Assembly: GCA_902791425.1 (NCBI GenBank)
Contig: CADAVS010000004.1
Location: forward strand, 1-39,700
Direction of reading: 5' to 3'
Length of the DNA stretch: 39,700 nt
Source of the DNA: an uncultured Ruminococcus sp.
Lineage (GTDB): Bacteria > Bacillota > Clostridia > Monoglobales > Monoglobaceae
Shown: piece after piece, positions 16,900 through 24,889 of the stretch
Layout of the letters: every line of letters starts with the position of its first letter
Position numbering within the stretch: position 1 is the first letter of the stretch
The notes under the pieces: generated by a model
What the model saw: only the letters and a program-made list of their open reading frames with translations
Database searches by the model: none
What the model was told of the DNA's origin: nothing
Translations under genes and position numbers: made by a program

Positions 16900-18594
16900 T
16901 TATTTCTTGTAATTCTCTACGTCGTTATCTCTGATTTCTTTTCTTCTGATTTTACCGTTAAATGTCTTAGGCAGATTTTCAACGTATTCTATAACTCTCG
17001 GATACTTATAAGGAGCGGTGTTCTCTTTAACGTATACCTGCAACTCCTTAGTCAACTCGTCCGACGGAGTATAATCGTTTGCGAGAACAATTGTCGCTTT
17101 TACGGCAAAGCCTCTGATTGGGTCAGGCACACCTGTAACAGCAACCTCGGATACTGCAGGATGTTCAAGCAATACGCTCTCTATCTCGAAAGGTCCGATA
17201 CGATAACCCGACGACTTAATAACATCATCATTTCTGCCAACGTATCTGAACATTCCCTTTTCATCACGATACGCAGTATCACCTGTGTGATAGAAACCAT
17301 CGTGCATTGACTTCTTGGTGTCTTCTGCACTAAAGTTGTATGAGTCAAGAAGCCCGCAGGACTTTCTCATTTTGCTCAATACTCTGACGCAGATTTCGCC
17401 TGTTGCACCACGCGGGCAGGACTCGCCGTCCTCACCTAATATATGAACATCATATCCGGGAACAGGGTAACCGATACATCCCGGAACAGGCTCGCACCAA
17501 GGATAGATAGTTGCGATACAAACTGTTGTTTCTGTCTGTCCAAAGCCTTCGTATATCTTATGCCCTGTCTTGTTATACCAATTGTTATAAATTTCAGGGT
17601 TTAATGCCTCACCTGCGGTACAGCAATGTGTAAGACTTGATAAATCGTATTTTGATACGTCATTCTGTAAAATCATTCTGTACATAGTAGGCGGTGCACA
17701 GAAGGTTGTGATTTTATACTTTTCAATCTTCTCAAGAATATCAGCACCATCAAACTTCTCAAAGTCATATACGAACACGGCACTTTCACCGAACCATTGT
17801 CCGTAGAGCTTACCCCATAAGGACTTAAGCCAGCCTGTGTCTGAGATTGTAAAGTGCAAGCCGCCGTCTACAACTCTGTGCCAAAAAACACCTGTCATAA
17901 TATGACCTAAAGGATATTTAAAGTTATGAGTTATAATTTTAGGGTAACCTGATGTGCCTGACGAAAACGCCATAAGCATAGTGTCATCAGCCATTGTATC
18001 AGCTTCACTCGTAGGTCTTGTCCATTCCGAGCTTGCCATTTCAAAGCCTGCTTCAAAGTCTATCCAATCTTCACCCGCATCTTTGTGCCCTGTAACAAAC
18101 TTCTTTTCTATGGTTTCGTAACTGTCTTTTCCCTCGTCGAAGTATTCTGTTTCCTTGCCGTCGCCTGTGATAACGACAGCCTTGATGTTACCTACGTTAC
18201 AACGATAAACATAGTCCTTTGCTTTGAGCATATTTGTTGCCTGAACAACAACGGCACCTATTTTATGGAGTCCCAGAATACAGAACCAAAAGTAGTAACT
18301 ACGCTTTAAAACAAGCATAACTCTGTCGCCCTTTTTTATTCCCATATAATGAAAATAGTTAGCCGCCTTGTTTGAATAAATCATCATATCTTTAAAGGTG
18401 AATTTCTTTTCTTCACCATCTTTTGACACCCATACCATAGCGAGTTTATCAGGACTTTGCTTGCCCAATTCGTCAATTACATCATATGCAAAGTTAAAGT
18501 TTTTAGGGTATGTCAGTGTATAGTTCTTTTGTGCATCCTTAAGTGATATAAAATCATCACGGCTTGCACCTACATATTTTTCATAAATAGCCAT
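16900..18594 (-). CDS. AMP-forming acyl-CoA synthetase (medium/branched-chain or aryl acid type)
   Basis: This 564-residue adenylate-forming enzyme activates a carboxylic acid with ATP and CoA. It shows the nucleotide-binding SSGTSGYPK segment, GFGQTET, YHTGD and the C-terminal catalytic lysine region KTFNGKIRR. It resembles the medium-chain/ACSM branch rather than classical acetyl-CoA synthetase, but substrate is inferred from context. It is the last gene of an operon with a 2-oxoacid:ferredoxin oxidoreductase and a branched-chain aminotransferase. That suggests branched short-chain or aryl-acetic acids as substrates. Confidence 0.92.
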   Translation of the reverse strand: MAIYEKYVGASRDDFISLKDAQKNYTLTYPKNFNFAYDVIDELGKQSPDKLAMVWVSKDGEEKKFTFKDMMIYSNKAANYFHYMGIKKGDRVMLVLKRSYYFWFCILGLHKIGAVVVQATNMLKAKDYVYRCNVGNIKAVVITGDGKETEYFDEGKDSYETIEKKFVTGHKDAGEDWIDFEAGFEMASSEWTRPTSEADTMADDTMLMAFSSGTSGYPKIITHNFKYPLGHIMTGVFWHRVVDGGLHFTISDTGWLKSLWGKLYGQWFGESAVFVYDFEKFDGADILEKIEKYKITTFCAPPTMYRMILQNDVSKYDLSSLTHCCTAGEALNPEIYNNWYNKTGHKIYEGFGQTETTVCIATIYPWCEPVPGCIGYPVPGYDVHILGEDGESCPRGATGEICVRVLSKMRKSCGLLDSYNFSAEDTKKSMHDGFYHTGDTAYRDEKGMFRYVGRNDDVIKSSGYRIGPFEIESVLLEHPAVSEVAVTGVPDPIRGFAVKATIVLANDYTPSDELTKELQVYVKENTAPYKYPRVIEYVENLPKTFNGKIRRKEIRDNDVENYKK

Positions 18595-18616
18595 TTCTTC
18601 TGTTCACCTCAAAATA

Positions 18617-19183
18617 TTATTTCACAACAACAGCAATAAACTTAACAGGTTCGTCACCGATTGCCTGTTCTGCGTGGGGAATGCTGCTGTCAAAGTACAC
18701 GCTGTCACCCTCTGATAATTCATACGAAATGTCACCGATATACAGCTTCATTTTACCCGACAAAAGATAATTAAATTCCTGCCCCTCGTGTCCGTGCATA
18801 ACAGGCGGTTTTCCATCGGGTATGCAGGTAACAAGGAAAGGCTCTGCCTTTTTGTTTCTGAAGGTATAAGCCAAATGCTTATAGTCATACTCGTGTGCTC
18901 TCTGAACAGAATAGCCCTTGCCCTTTTTAACCATACAGCACATTGACAATGTGGGTGCGTCACCGCTTATCAAGTCAAGAACATCAACGCCCAAAATCTC
19001 AGCAGCGTTATAAATAAAGCTGAAGGAGAAGTCCATCATACCCTTTTCGTATGCCACATATGTTTCCTCGTCAACACCTAACTTTTCAGCCATCTCAGAA
19101 ACCGAAATTTCCATATCGTCACGCAGACCTGCAAGACGCATACCAATATCTTTAATTTGCTCGTTCTTAATTTCTTCACTCAT
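18617..19183 (-). CDS. XRE-family regulator with C-terminal cupin sensor domain
   Basis: The 188-residue protein has an N-terminal helix-turn-helix of the Cro/C1 type (about residues 8-63). A small cupin-2 barrel follows (about 112-185) with the motif HGHEGQEFNYLLSG and a C-terminal HAEQ histidine. Such proteins are usually ligand-responsive repressors. It sits inside the operon, between the oxidoreductase subunits and the acyl-CoA synthetase, so it probably senses a pathway acid, acyl-CoA or amino acid and controls this operon. Ligand and operator are unknown; one candidate palindrome lies upstream of the aminotransferase gene. Confidence 0.9.
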   Translation of the reverse strand: MSEEIKNEQIKDIGMRLAGLRDDMEISVSEMAEKLGVDEETYVAYEKGMMDFSFSFIYNAAEILGVDVLDLISGDAPTLSMCCMVKKGKGYSVQRAHEYDYKHLAYTFRNKKAEPFLVTCIPDGKPPVMHGHEGQEFNYLLSGKMKLYIGDISYELSEGDSVYFDSSIPHAEQAIGDEPVKFIAVVVK

Positions 19184-19197
19184 AATCCGTACCTCCT

Positions 19198-19734
19198 CTA
19201 CCCTTCATAATTATATCCAAGCTCTACCGCACTCATATTGAGGTCATACAAATTCTGTTTTTTGGCAGATACAACTTTTTTCATCGCCTTTTCAATATTT
19301 TCCTTTGGAATTATACCTGTGTTTTTAATCATAAGACCAATCATAATCATATTAGCAAGACCATTCAGATTTTTTTCTGAGGCAAGCTTTGATGCAGGAA
19401 TATAATATGCCTCTATGTCCTCTCTCTCACTCTTCTTTTCAATCAAGGAGCTGTCCACAAAGACCTTGCCGCCCGGCTTTATTTCGTTTATATACTTATC
19501 AAACGAAGGGGCGTTCATAGCGATTAAAATATCAGGCTTATCAACAATGGGAGAACCGATTTTGTTATCGCTGATTATAATACTGCAATTTGCCGTGCCG
19601 CCCCTCATTTCAGGGCCGTAAGACGGCAGCCACGACACTTCTTTACCGGCAATCAAGCCCTCATATGCAAGGAACTTTCCCGAGAATAAAATGCCCTGTC
19701 CTCCAAAGCCTGCGATTAATATTTGCTTATTCAT
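19198..19734 (-). CDS. 2-oxoacid:ferredoxin oxidoreductase, gamma subunit
   Basis: This 178-residue subunit has the AGFGGQGILFSGK N-terminus and the WLPSYGPEMRGGTANCSI motif of the gamma domain of KOR/VOR-type enzymes. The start overlaps the end of the beta-subunit gene by 8 bases, indicating translational coupling. With alpha, beta and delta it forms the four-subunit enzyme that interconverts 2-oxo acids and acyl-CoA plus CO2 with ferredoxin. Confidence 0.95.
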   Translation of the reverse strand: MNKQILIAGFGGQGILFSGKFLAYEGLIAGKEVSWLPSYGPEMRGGTANCSIIISDNKIGSPIVDKPDILIAMNAPSFDKYINEIKPGGKVFVDSSLIEKKSEREDIEAYYIPASKLASEKNLNGLANMIMIGLMIKNTGIIPKENIEKAMKKVVSAKKQNLYDLNMSAVELGYNYEG

Positions 19735-20476
19735 CAGCCTGTGCCCCCTTGTCCTTATATACTCCGAGAGGATAATACGGAATCATATTTTCCTCAAGCC
19801 ACTTCATAGAATCAAGGGGAGTCATACCCCAATTGGTAGGACAGGTGGAAAGAACTTCAATAAGCGAAAAACCTTTTCCCTCTGCCTGATATTGAAATGC
19901 CTTTTTAATAGCCGCCTTAGCAGCCTTGATATTTTTAACGTTGTTTACCGCAACTCTTTCAAGATAAGTTGCACCGTCGACATTTGACAAAAGCTCACAA
20001 ACCTTAACGGGATAACCTACCTTAGACACATCTCTGCCGTAAGGCGAGGTCTGTGTAACCTGACCGGGCAGAGTAGTAGGTGCCATCTGACCGCCTGTCA
20101 TTCCGTAAATAGCATTGTTTACAAAGATAACAGTGATGTTTTCACCTCTTGCGGCACTGTGTACAGTTTCAGCCGTACCGATTGCGGCAAGGTCGCCGTC
20201 ACCCTGATATGTAAATACAATGTTGTTTTCGTCTGACCTCTTTACACCTGTTGCCACTGCGGGTGCTCTGCCGTGTGCCGCCTGAACCATATCACAGTTG
20301 AAATAGTTATACGAAAAAACAGAACAGCCGACAGATGCCACACCGATTGTGCGGCCGGTTAAGCCTAACTCATCAATGGCTTCAGCCACAAGTCTGTGGA
20401 TAATGCCGTGTGTACATCCGGGACAGTAGTGCAACACCGCGTCTGTAAGTGCATTTGGTTTTTCAAATACTGTCAT
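19727..20476 (-). CDS. 2-oxoacid:ferredoxin oxidoreductase, beta (TPP-binding) subunit
   Basis: This 249-residue subunit carries thiamine diphosphate and Mg: YQGDGDLAAIG with the downstream NNAIYGMTGGQ forms the TPP motif. HYCPGCTHG near the N-terminus and VGCSVFSYNYF supply conserved cysteines. The start codon overlaps the last base of the alpha-subunit stop. Confidence 0.95.
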   Translation of the reverse strand: MTVFEKPNALTDAVLHYCPGCTHGIIHRLVAEAIDELGLTGRTIGVASVGCSVFSYNYFNCDMVQAAHGRAPAVATGVKRSDENNIVFTYQGDGDLAAIGTAETVHSAARGENITVIFVNNAIYGMTGGQMAPTTLPGQVTQTSPYGRDVSKVGYPVKVCELLSNVDGATYLERVAVNNVKNIKAAKAAIKKAFQYQAEGKGFSLIEVLSTCPTNWGMTPLDSMKWLEENMIPYYPLGVYKDKGAQADE

Positions 20477-21546
20477 TATTTTGCACCTCCCATTTTTACT
20501 GCTTCATCAATTTTATCAAGAACATTCTGTGTGGTAGGAATCATTCCTCCTACACGATTGCAAAGCAGAACAGGTTTTTTACACCTTGTTGCCAACTCAA
20601 TATCCTCAATCATCTGTCCCATATTAAGCTCAACGGATATAAACGAGTTAACCTTATCTGCCGCCTTATTTAAGACATCCTTAGGGAACGGCCAAAGAGT
20701 AATAGGTCTTATCATTCCGACCTTTATTCCCTTTTCTCTCGCCTCATCAATTGCGTTCTGAGAAACACGTGCGGCAACGCCAAATGCAACGATACAGATT
20801 TCAGCATCTTCCATTCGGTATTCATCGTACATAACCTCATTCTTTTCAACCTGAGCGTATCTCTCATATCTCTCAAAGTTGAACTGTTCAAGCTCCTCAG
20901 GCTTTAAGAAAAGAGAGTTTACAATATTCGGCTTTCTCTTGCCCTCTGTGCCTGTCAAAGCCCAAGGCTTATCGTATTTGGTAACATTCTTTGCATCAAG
21001 AGTAACAGGCTCCATCATCTGTCCCATTGTTCCGTCTGCAAGAAGCATAGCAGGCATTCTGTACTTGTCGCCAAGGTCAAACGCCTTAAAAGTCAAGTCA
21101 ACCATCTCCTGAACTGAAGCAGGTGCCAAAACTATCATATGGAAGTCGCCGTGTCCCGCACCTCGTGTTGCGTGGAAGTAATCTGACTGTGAAGGCTGAA
21201 TACCCCCAAGACCGGGGCCGCCTCTCTGTACATTTACTACCAAAGCAGGTAAGTCACAGCCTGCTAAATATGACAATCCCTCACTTTTAAGGGAGATGCC
21301 GGGACTTGATGATGATGTCATAACTCTCTTGCCGGTAGCGGCAACACCGATTACCATATTTATAGCGGCAATTTCGCTCTCTGCCTGTAAGAAAACGCCG
21401 CCGTCAACTTTAGGCATTCTTTTTGACATATACGCGGCAACCTCTGTCTGAGGCGTGATAGGATATCCAAAGTAATGATGACAGCCTGCCATAATAGCGG
21501 CTTCAGCCATTGCCTCATTGCCCTTCATTAATACTTTTTCTGACAT
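20476..21546 (-). CDS. vorB: 2-oxoacid:ferredoxin oxidoreductase, alpha subunit (VorB-like)
   Basis: This 356-residue subunit begins with the pyrimidine-binding region (GYPITPQTEVAAYM) and contains the SSPGISLKSEG segment conserved in KOR/VOR enzymes. The four-subunit layout with separate delta, alpha, beta and gamma is the 2-oxoisovalerate/2-oxoglutarate type. The branched-chain aminotransferase upstream favours branched-chain 2-oxo acids (VOR). The VorB label is by likeness and context only. Confidence 0.93.
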   Translation of the reverse strand: MSEKVLMKGNEAMAEAAIMAGCHHYFGYPITPQTEVAAYMSKRMPKVDGGVFLQAESEIAAINMVIGVAATGKRVMTSSSSPGISLKSEGLSYLAGCDLPALVVNVQRGGPGLGGIQPSQSDYFHATRGAGHGDFHMIVLAPASVQEMVDLTFKAFDLGDKYRMPAMLLADGTMGQMMEPVTLDAKNVTKYDKPWALTGTEGKRKPNIVNSLFLKPEELEQFNFERYERYAQVEKNEVMYDEYRMEDAEICIVAFGVAARVSQNAIDEAREKGIKVGMIRPITLWPFPKDVLNKAADKVNSFISVELNMGQMIEDIELATRCKKPVLLCNRVGGMIPTTQNVLDKIDEAVKMGGAK

Positions 21547-21571
21547 TTATTTCATTCCTTTCTTAAAAAGC

Positions 21572-21775
21572 TTATCTCTCTACGGTAATAACGCAGTCGG
21601 GACACATAGTTGCACAAAAAGCACAGCCTATGCATTCCTCCTTATTCTCAACACCCGCAGGGTGATATCCCTTTGAGTTAAGGTCGTCTTTTAATTTAAC
21701 AATATGTTTAGGACAGGCGGATACACATAAACCGCAGCCCTTACACAAACTTTCATTAAATGTTACGTTTGCCAT
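21572..21775 (-). CDS. 2-oxoacid:ferredoxin oxidoreductase, delta (2x[4Fe-4S] ferredoxin) subunit
   Basis: The 67-residue protein has two CxxCxxCxxxC motifs at residues 11-21 and 48-58, binding two [4Fe-4S] clusters that pass electrons to external ferredoxin. I chose ATG 21775 because GGAG lies 7 bases before it; an earlier in-frame ATG would overlap the upstream gene. It precedes the alpha subunit by 25 bases. Confidence 0.94.
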   Translation of the reverse strand: MANVTFNESLCKGCGLCVSACPKHIVKLKDDLNSKGYHPAGVENKEECIGCAFCATMCPDCVITVER

Positions 21776-21777
21776 TT

Positions 21778-22467
21778 TTATCTCCTCTCTCTCAGCCAAG
21801 ACTGTCTGACGTACAGCTTAATCGGCTGTAAGTTATCTATTTTCCCCGAAAGCTCACCTGCAAGCTCCTCTTTTACAGTTGTCATTTTTATGTCAAGTCC
21901 TGTCAGTTGCGAAACCTCCTTCGCATACTCCACAGACTTTAAAACCGTATCAGCTGTTGTTTCCTCACCGATATTTGAATTATTTACTATTCCCGTGAAC
22001 TTAACACCTGCGGCTGTTTCAATCTCAACCATTACCTCAACGGCAGACCTTGCATCAGCAGTCAAATATCTGTATTTATTAATTACGTACAACATTTCGT
22101 AATCATTCTCCTGCTTCATATATGGAACATATCTGCCAAGTGCCAAGGCACCTCTGTCATCGCCGCCCACATCAATAATGGCTGTTATGCTCTTGTCGGC
22201 AAAAACGGAATATATATCAGCAGGCAAGGCGGGTGTATCAACATTTGTATTTGCGTACTCAGACGAAATCAAACGTATTCCCGCATCCTCCAACACCTGT
22301 TCCGAATCCTTTGTTCTGAAGTACGGATTGACTATATCAATATCGGCAATCGCCGTCCTTCTGCCAAGTGCCGAAACCCCAAGAGCATAGTTTACTGCGA
22401 TATTAGTCTTTCCGCTCCCGTAGTGTCCTGCGAAAACAGTAACTCTTTTTATATTTGAACTGTCCAT
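21778..22467 (-). CDS. P-loop ATPase of unknown role linked to the oxidoreductase operon
   Basis: The 229-residue protein has a Walker A motif GHYGSGKT at about residues 14-21, an ADIDIVNPYFRT switch-like segment and a hydrophobic strand ending in DVGGDDRGA. It is of the SIMIBI (MinD/ArsA/CobQ-like) type, but the Walker A motif lacks the second signature lysine of MinD/ParA (KGGxGKT). It overlaps the aminotransferase gene by 19 bases and ends 2 bases before the delta-subunit ATG, so it is locked into this operon. It may help cofactor or Fe-S insertion or act as a regulatory NTPase. I do not know its function. Confidence 0.85.
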   Translation of the reverse strand: MDSSNIKRVTVFAGHYGSGKTNIAVNYALGVSALGRRTAIADIDIVNPYFRTKDSEQVLEDAGIRLISSEYANTNVDTPALPADIYSVFADKSITAIIDVGGDDRGALALGRYVPYMKQENDYEMLYVINKYRYLTADARSAVEVMVEIETAAGVKFTGIVNNSNIGEETTADTVLKSVEYAKEVSQLTGLDIKMTTVKEELAGELSGKIDNLQPIKLYVRQSWLRERR

Positions 22468-23516
22468 TTATAATTGTCCTCTATCTTGCCCCATTGAATA
22501 CCCGTCAGCTTGTCATAAAGCTCCTGGGTAACCTTACCGATTTTGTTATCATTGATGGTATAAGTCTGTCCGCCGTAGTAAAGCTGACCTATGGGAGATA
22601 CAACTGCGGCTGTTCCGCAGCCCCACGCCTCCTCAAGAGTACCGCTTTGCAATGCGGCAAGCAGCTCATCAACGGAGAGCAATCTCTCTTCAACTTTATA
22701 GCCCGCATCTTTTAATACCTCAATACAGGACTTTCTTGTAATACCGGGAAGTATAGAACCAGAAAGCATAGGTGTTACGATTGTGCCGTCAATCTTGAAC
22801 ATAACATTCATAGCACCAACCTCTTCTATGTACTTTCTTTCAACACCGTCAAGCCAAAGAACCTGAGTATATCCCTTTTTCTCCGCTCTCTCGCCGGCTC
22901 TGTTTGCTGCCGCATAGTTACCGCCGCACTTGGTATAACCTGTACCGCCTCTTACTGCTCTGACGTCTTCTTCCTCAATCATAATTTTAACAGGGTTGAT
23001 ACCTTCTGTATAGTAGCTTCCGCTTGGCGATGCAATGATATAGAATATTGCATTTTCGATTGAGTGAACACCTAAATGCTCATCAGCACCAATCATAAAG
23101 GGTCTTAAATAAAGCGACTCACCTTCGCCCGACGGCACCCAATCCTGTTCAACCTCAACAAACTTAAGTATAGCCTCAAGCATATCCTGTTCAGGCATCT
23201 GCGGAAGTCCGATACGTTCAGCCGAACTGTTCATTCTTTTTACATTCTCGATAGGGCGGAACAGTTGTACCTTGCCGTCTGCTCTGCGGTACGCCTTTAG
23301 TCCTTCAAATATTTCTGCACCATAATGGAAAACAGTTGTTGCAGGATGAAGCTCGATACTTCCAAAAGGAACTATTCTTCCATTATACCAACCCTTTTCC
23401 CTGTTGTAATTCATAATAAACATATGGTCGGTAAATATCTTACCAAAGCCCAAATTCTCAGTCTGCTTTTCCTTAGGTGCCGTTGTCCTTTCAATTTTAA
23501 TATCCAATTTTATCAT
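22449..23516 (-). CDS. ilvE: Branched-chain amino acid aminotransferase
   Basis: This class IV PLP enzyme transfers amino groups between Leu/Ile/Val and their 2-oxo acids. The 355-residue length matches the type II bacterial/eukaryal-like BCAT. The PLP lysine is in the GTGYTKCGGNYAA segment. The FHYGAEIFEGLKAYR and YLRPFM-x-G motifs and the SGSILPGITR segment are also typical. It is the first gene of the eight-gene operon. The start is preceded by a GAAAGG site. Confidence 0.95.
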   Translation of the reverse strand: MIKLDIKIERTTAPKEKQTENLGFGKIFTDHMFIMNYNREKGWYNGRIVPFGSIELHPATTVFHYGAEIFEGLKAYRRADGKVQLFRPIENVKRMNSSAERIGLPQMPEQDMLEAILKFVEVEQDWVPSGEGESLYLRPFMIGADEHLGVHSIENAIFYIIASPSGSYYTEGINPVKIMIEEEDVRAVRGGTGYTKCGGNYAAANRAGERAEKKGYTQVLWLDGVERKYIEEVGAMNVMFKIDGTIVTPMLSGSILPGITRKSCIEVLKDAGYKVEERLLSVDELLAALQSGTLEEAWGCGTAAVVSPIGQLYYGGQTYTINDNKIGKVTQELYDKLTGIQWGKIEDNYKWTVQI

Positions 23517-23527
23517 CCTTTCTTAAT

Positions 23528-23537
23528 TTGTCGACAA
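23528..23537. promoter_or_regulatory. 10-bp perfect palindrome before ilvE (candidate operator)
   Basis: TTGTCGACAA reads the same on both strands and lies 11 bases upstream of the ilvE start. On the minus strand a GTTGACTAC sequence precedes it. No convincing -35/-10 pair was found in 23538-23601. It is a plausible site for the operon's XRE-cupin regulator, unproven. Confidence 0.3.
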
Positions 23538-23601
23538 GTAGTCAACACTCTTAACATTAAATTTTTAACACTTTATATGTAATATAATTATTTTACTTAT
23601 T

Positions 23602-24387
23602 TCAAATGCCGAGTATTCTTTCAGCATTCTTATGAAAAATCAACTCATATTCTTCGTTTGAAAGCTCCATTGACAACAGGCTGTCAATCTCTCTTTGGGC
23701 ATCCCACATAGGATAATCGGTACCGAAAATCATTCTTTCCGCACCATACAGCCTGATTAATTCCTTGGAACGCTTAAGTCCCAGCATAGAAAATGAACTT
23801 GAAGTATCCAAAAAACAATTCTCATCACCCAAGAGCTCATACGCCAAATCAAACAAAGACCAACCGCCGAAGTGAGCACCTATTACAATCAGCTTTGGGA
23901 ACTCCCTCAGCAATCTTTTAAGGCGTTTTGGGTGAGAATAGTCATATCTGTAATCACCGCAATGGATTATGATAGGTATACTGTTTTGGCTTAGATAATC
24001 ATACAGCTCAAACATTCTCTCATCGTCCATATTGAATTTTTGCGTGTCAGGGTGAATTTTAACACCATTGAGGCCCATATGTATAAGTCGGTCAACCTCT
24101 GTTATCTTATCCTCGAAGTCGGCGTGCATAGTTCCAAAGCCGTAAAACTCTTTATGCTTGTCACATTCCGATGCAATAAAGTTGTTAATAGTCTGTACGT
24201 TTTTTGCGGTTACTGCAACGGAATATACCGCATATCCTGTAACACCGCACTTACTTCCTTTTTCTATAAGGTTCTCAGAAGTACCTCCGCCCGTCATAGT
24301 CAATGTGTAAAATTCGCCTACGCTGGCAACAGCTTTTTCCGCTATCTTCTCAGGATATATATGTGTATGAAAATCAATGATGTCCAT
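23602..24387 (-). CDS. Amidohydrolase family protein (metal-dependent TIM-barrel hydrolase/decarboxylase)
   Basis: This is a 261-residue amidohydrolase-2 type barrel. Metal-binding features are DFHTH near the N-terminus, GVKIHPD in mid-chain, IIHCGDYR, IGAHFGG and the late GTDYPMWD aspartate. Family members are hydrolases or decarboxylases such as ACMSD-like enzymes; substrate is unknown. ATG 24387 has GGAGGG 7 bases upstream. An earlier in-frame start at 24462 would place the coding sequence across a terminator hairpin, so I reject it. It stands alone after the vor/ilvE operon region. Confidence 0.85.
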   Translation of the reverse strand: MDIIDFHTHIYPEKIAEKAVASVGEFYTLTMTGGGTSENLIEKGSKCGVTGYAVYSVAVTAKNVQTINNFIASECDKHKEFYGFGTMHADFEDKITEVDRLIHMGLNGVKIHPDTQKFNMDDERMFELYDYLSQNSIPIIIHCGDYRYDYSHPKRLKRLLREFPKLIVIGAHFGGWSLFDLAYELLGDENCFLDTSSSFSMLGLKRSKELIRLYGAERMIFGTDYPMWDAQREIDSLLSMELSNEEYELIFHKNAERILGI

Positions 24388-24403
24388 TGATGACCCTCCG
24401 TTT

Positions 24404-24435
24404 ACTAAAAAAGGCTCTGCCGAAAAAGCAGAGCC
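24404..24435 (-). terminator. Intrinsic terminator after the small Cys-rich membrane protein gene
   Basis: On the minus strand an 8-bp GC-rich stem (24435-24428 with 24420-24413) and a 7-base loop are followed by six T. Confidence 0.88.
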
Positions 24436-24458
24436 GTATGATTTGCTGTTTAAGCCTT

Positions 24459-24722
24459 TCAAACGATTTGATTTACTGCCTTTTCATTAAATTTTAAGCT
24501 GCGTATTATAATTATGCATATAATAATTATTCCTATAATGATATCAATGACCTTAATACCACTAAATATAATTATGGCAACGCAAAATAAAACAGACACG
24601 GCTAACGCAATGTCTGTATATCTGATAATATTAAATTTATTTTTACAATCACAAGTGCAAGGTGCAAAACAATTTGCATCTTTTGATGAATTATTTGACT
24701 TTAAGGCTCTAAACATATTCAT
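24459..24722 (-). CDS. Small Cys-rich two-helix membrane protein, unknown
   Basis: The 87-residue protein has a polar N-terminal part with a dense cysteine motif at residues 18-26 (C-x3-C-x-C-x-C). Two adjacent hydrophobic segments follow (about 36-56 and 58-75) and then a short polar tail. I do not recognise a family. The cysteines could bind a metal or be redox-active. Start at 24722, or at the second methionine (24716), is set by AGAGGGG/AAGGG sequences just upstream. It is monocistronic, with a clear promoter at 24753-24781 and its own terminator. Confidence 0.7.
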   Translation of the reverse strand: MNMFRALKSNNSSKDANCFAPCTCDCKNKFNIIRYTDIALAVSVLFCVAIIIFSGIKVIDIIIGIIIICIIIIRSLKFNEKAVNQIV

Positions 24723-24752
24723 CCCTTACACCCCTCTCGAAAATATACTATT

Positions 24753-24781
24753 ATAATACCACTTTATTGACAATATGTCAA
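24753..24781 (-). promoter_or_regulatory. Promoter of the small Cys-rich protein with palindrome over the -35
   Basis: On the minus strand a perfect TTGACA (24781-24776) and TATTAT (24758-24753) are 17 bases apart. The -35 box is half of an inverted repeat TTGACA-ATA-TGTCAA at 24767-24781, a plausible operator. Confidence 0.7.
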
Positions 24782-24787
24782 TAAAAC

Positions 24788-24822
24788 ATACTCTTTTTTG
24801 TGGAAACCAACCACAAATTTAC
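24788..24822. other. Weak hairpin between spoVT and the small membrane protein gene
   Basis: A 7-bp TTTGTGG/CCACAAA stem with a 7-base loop lies in this gap. No strong T-run follows on the minus strand, so it would be a poor terminator for spoVT. I see nothing else in 24782-24889. Confidence 0.35.
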
Positions 24823-24889
24823 GCCAACATTCCGCACAGCTTGTCAAAATTCTATGAAACAGGTCAAATACAATATGCACTTTTAAAAG

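Noticed and set aside
16900-18594. Acetyl-CoA synthetase (acs) label
   Set aside because: Length (564) and motifs fit the medium-chain/ACSM-like branch better than the about 650-residue Acs; neighbours point to branched or aryl acids.
24388-24462. Longer N-terminus for the amidohydrolase starting at 24462
   Set aside because: The extra 25 codons cross an intrinsic terminator hairpin; ATG 24387 has GGAGGG at 7 bases and gives the usual metal-site N-terminus.
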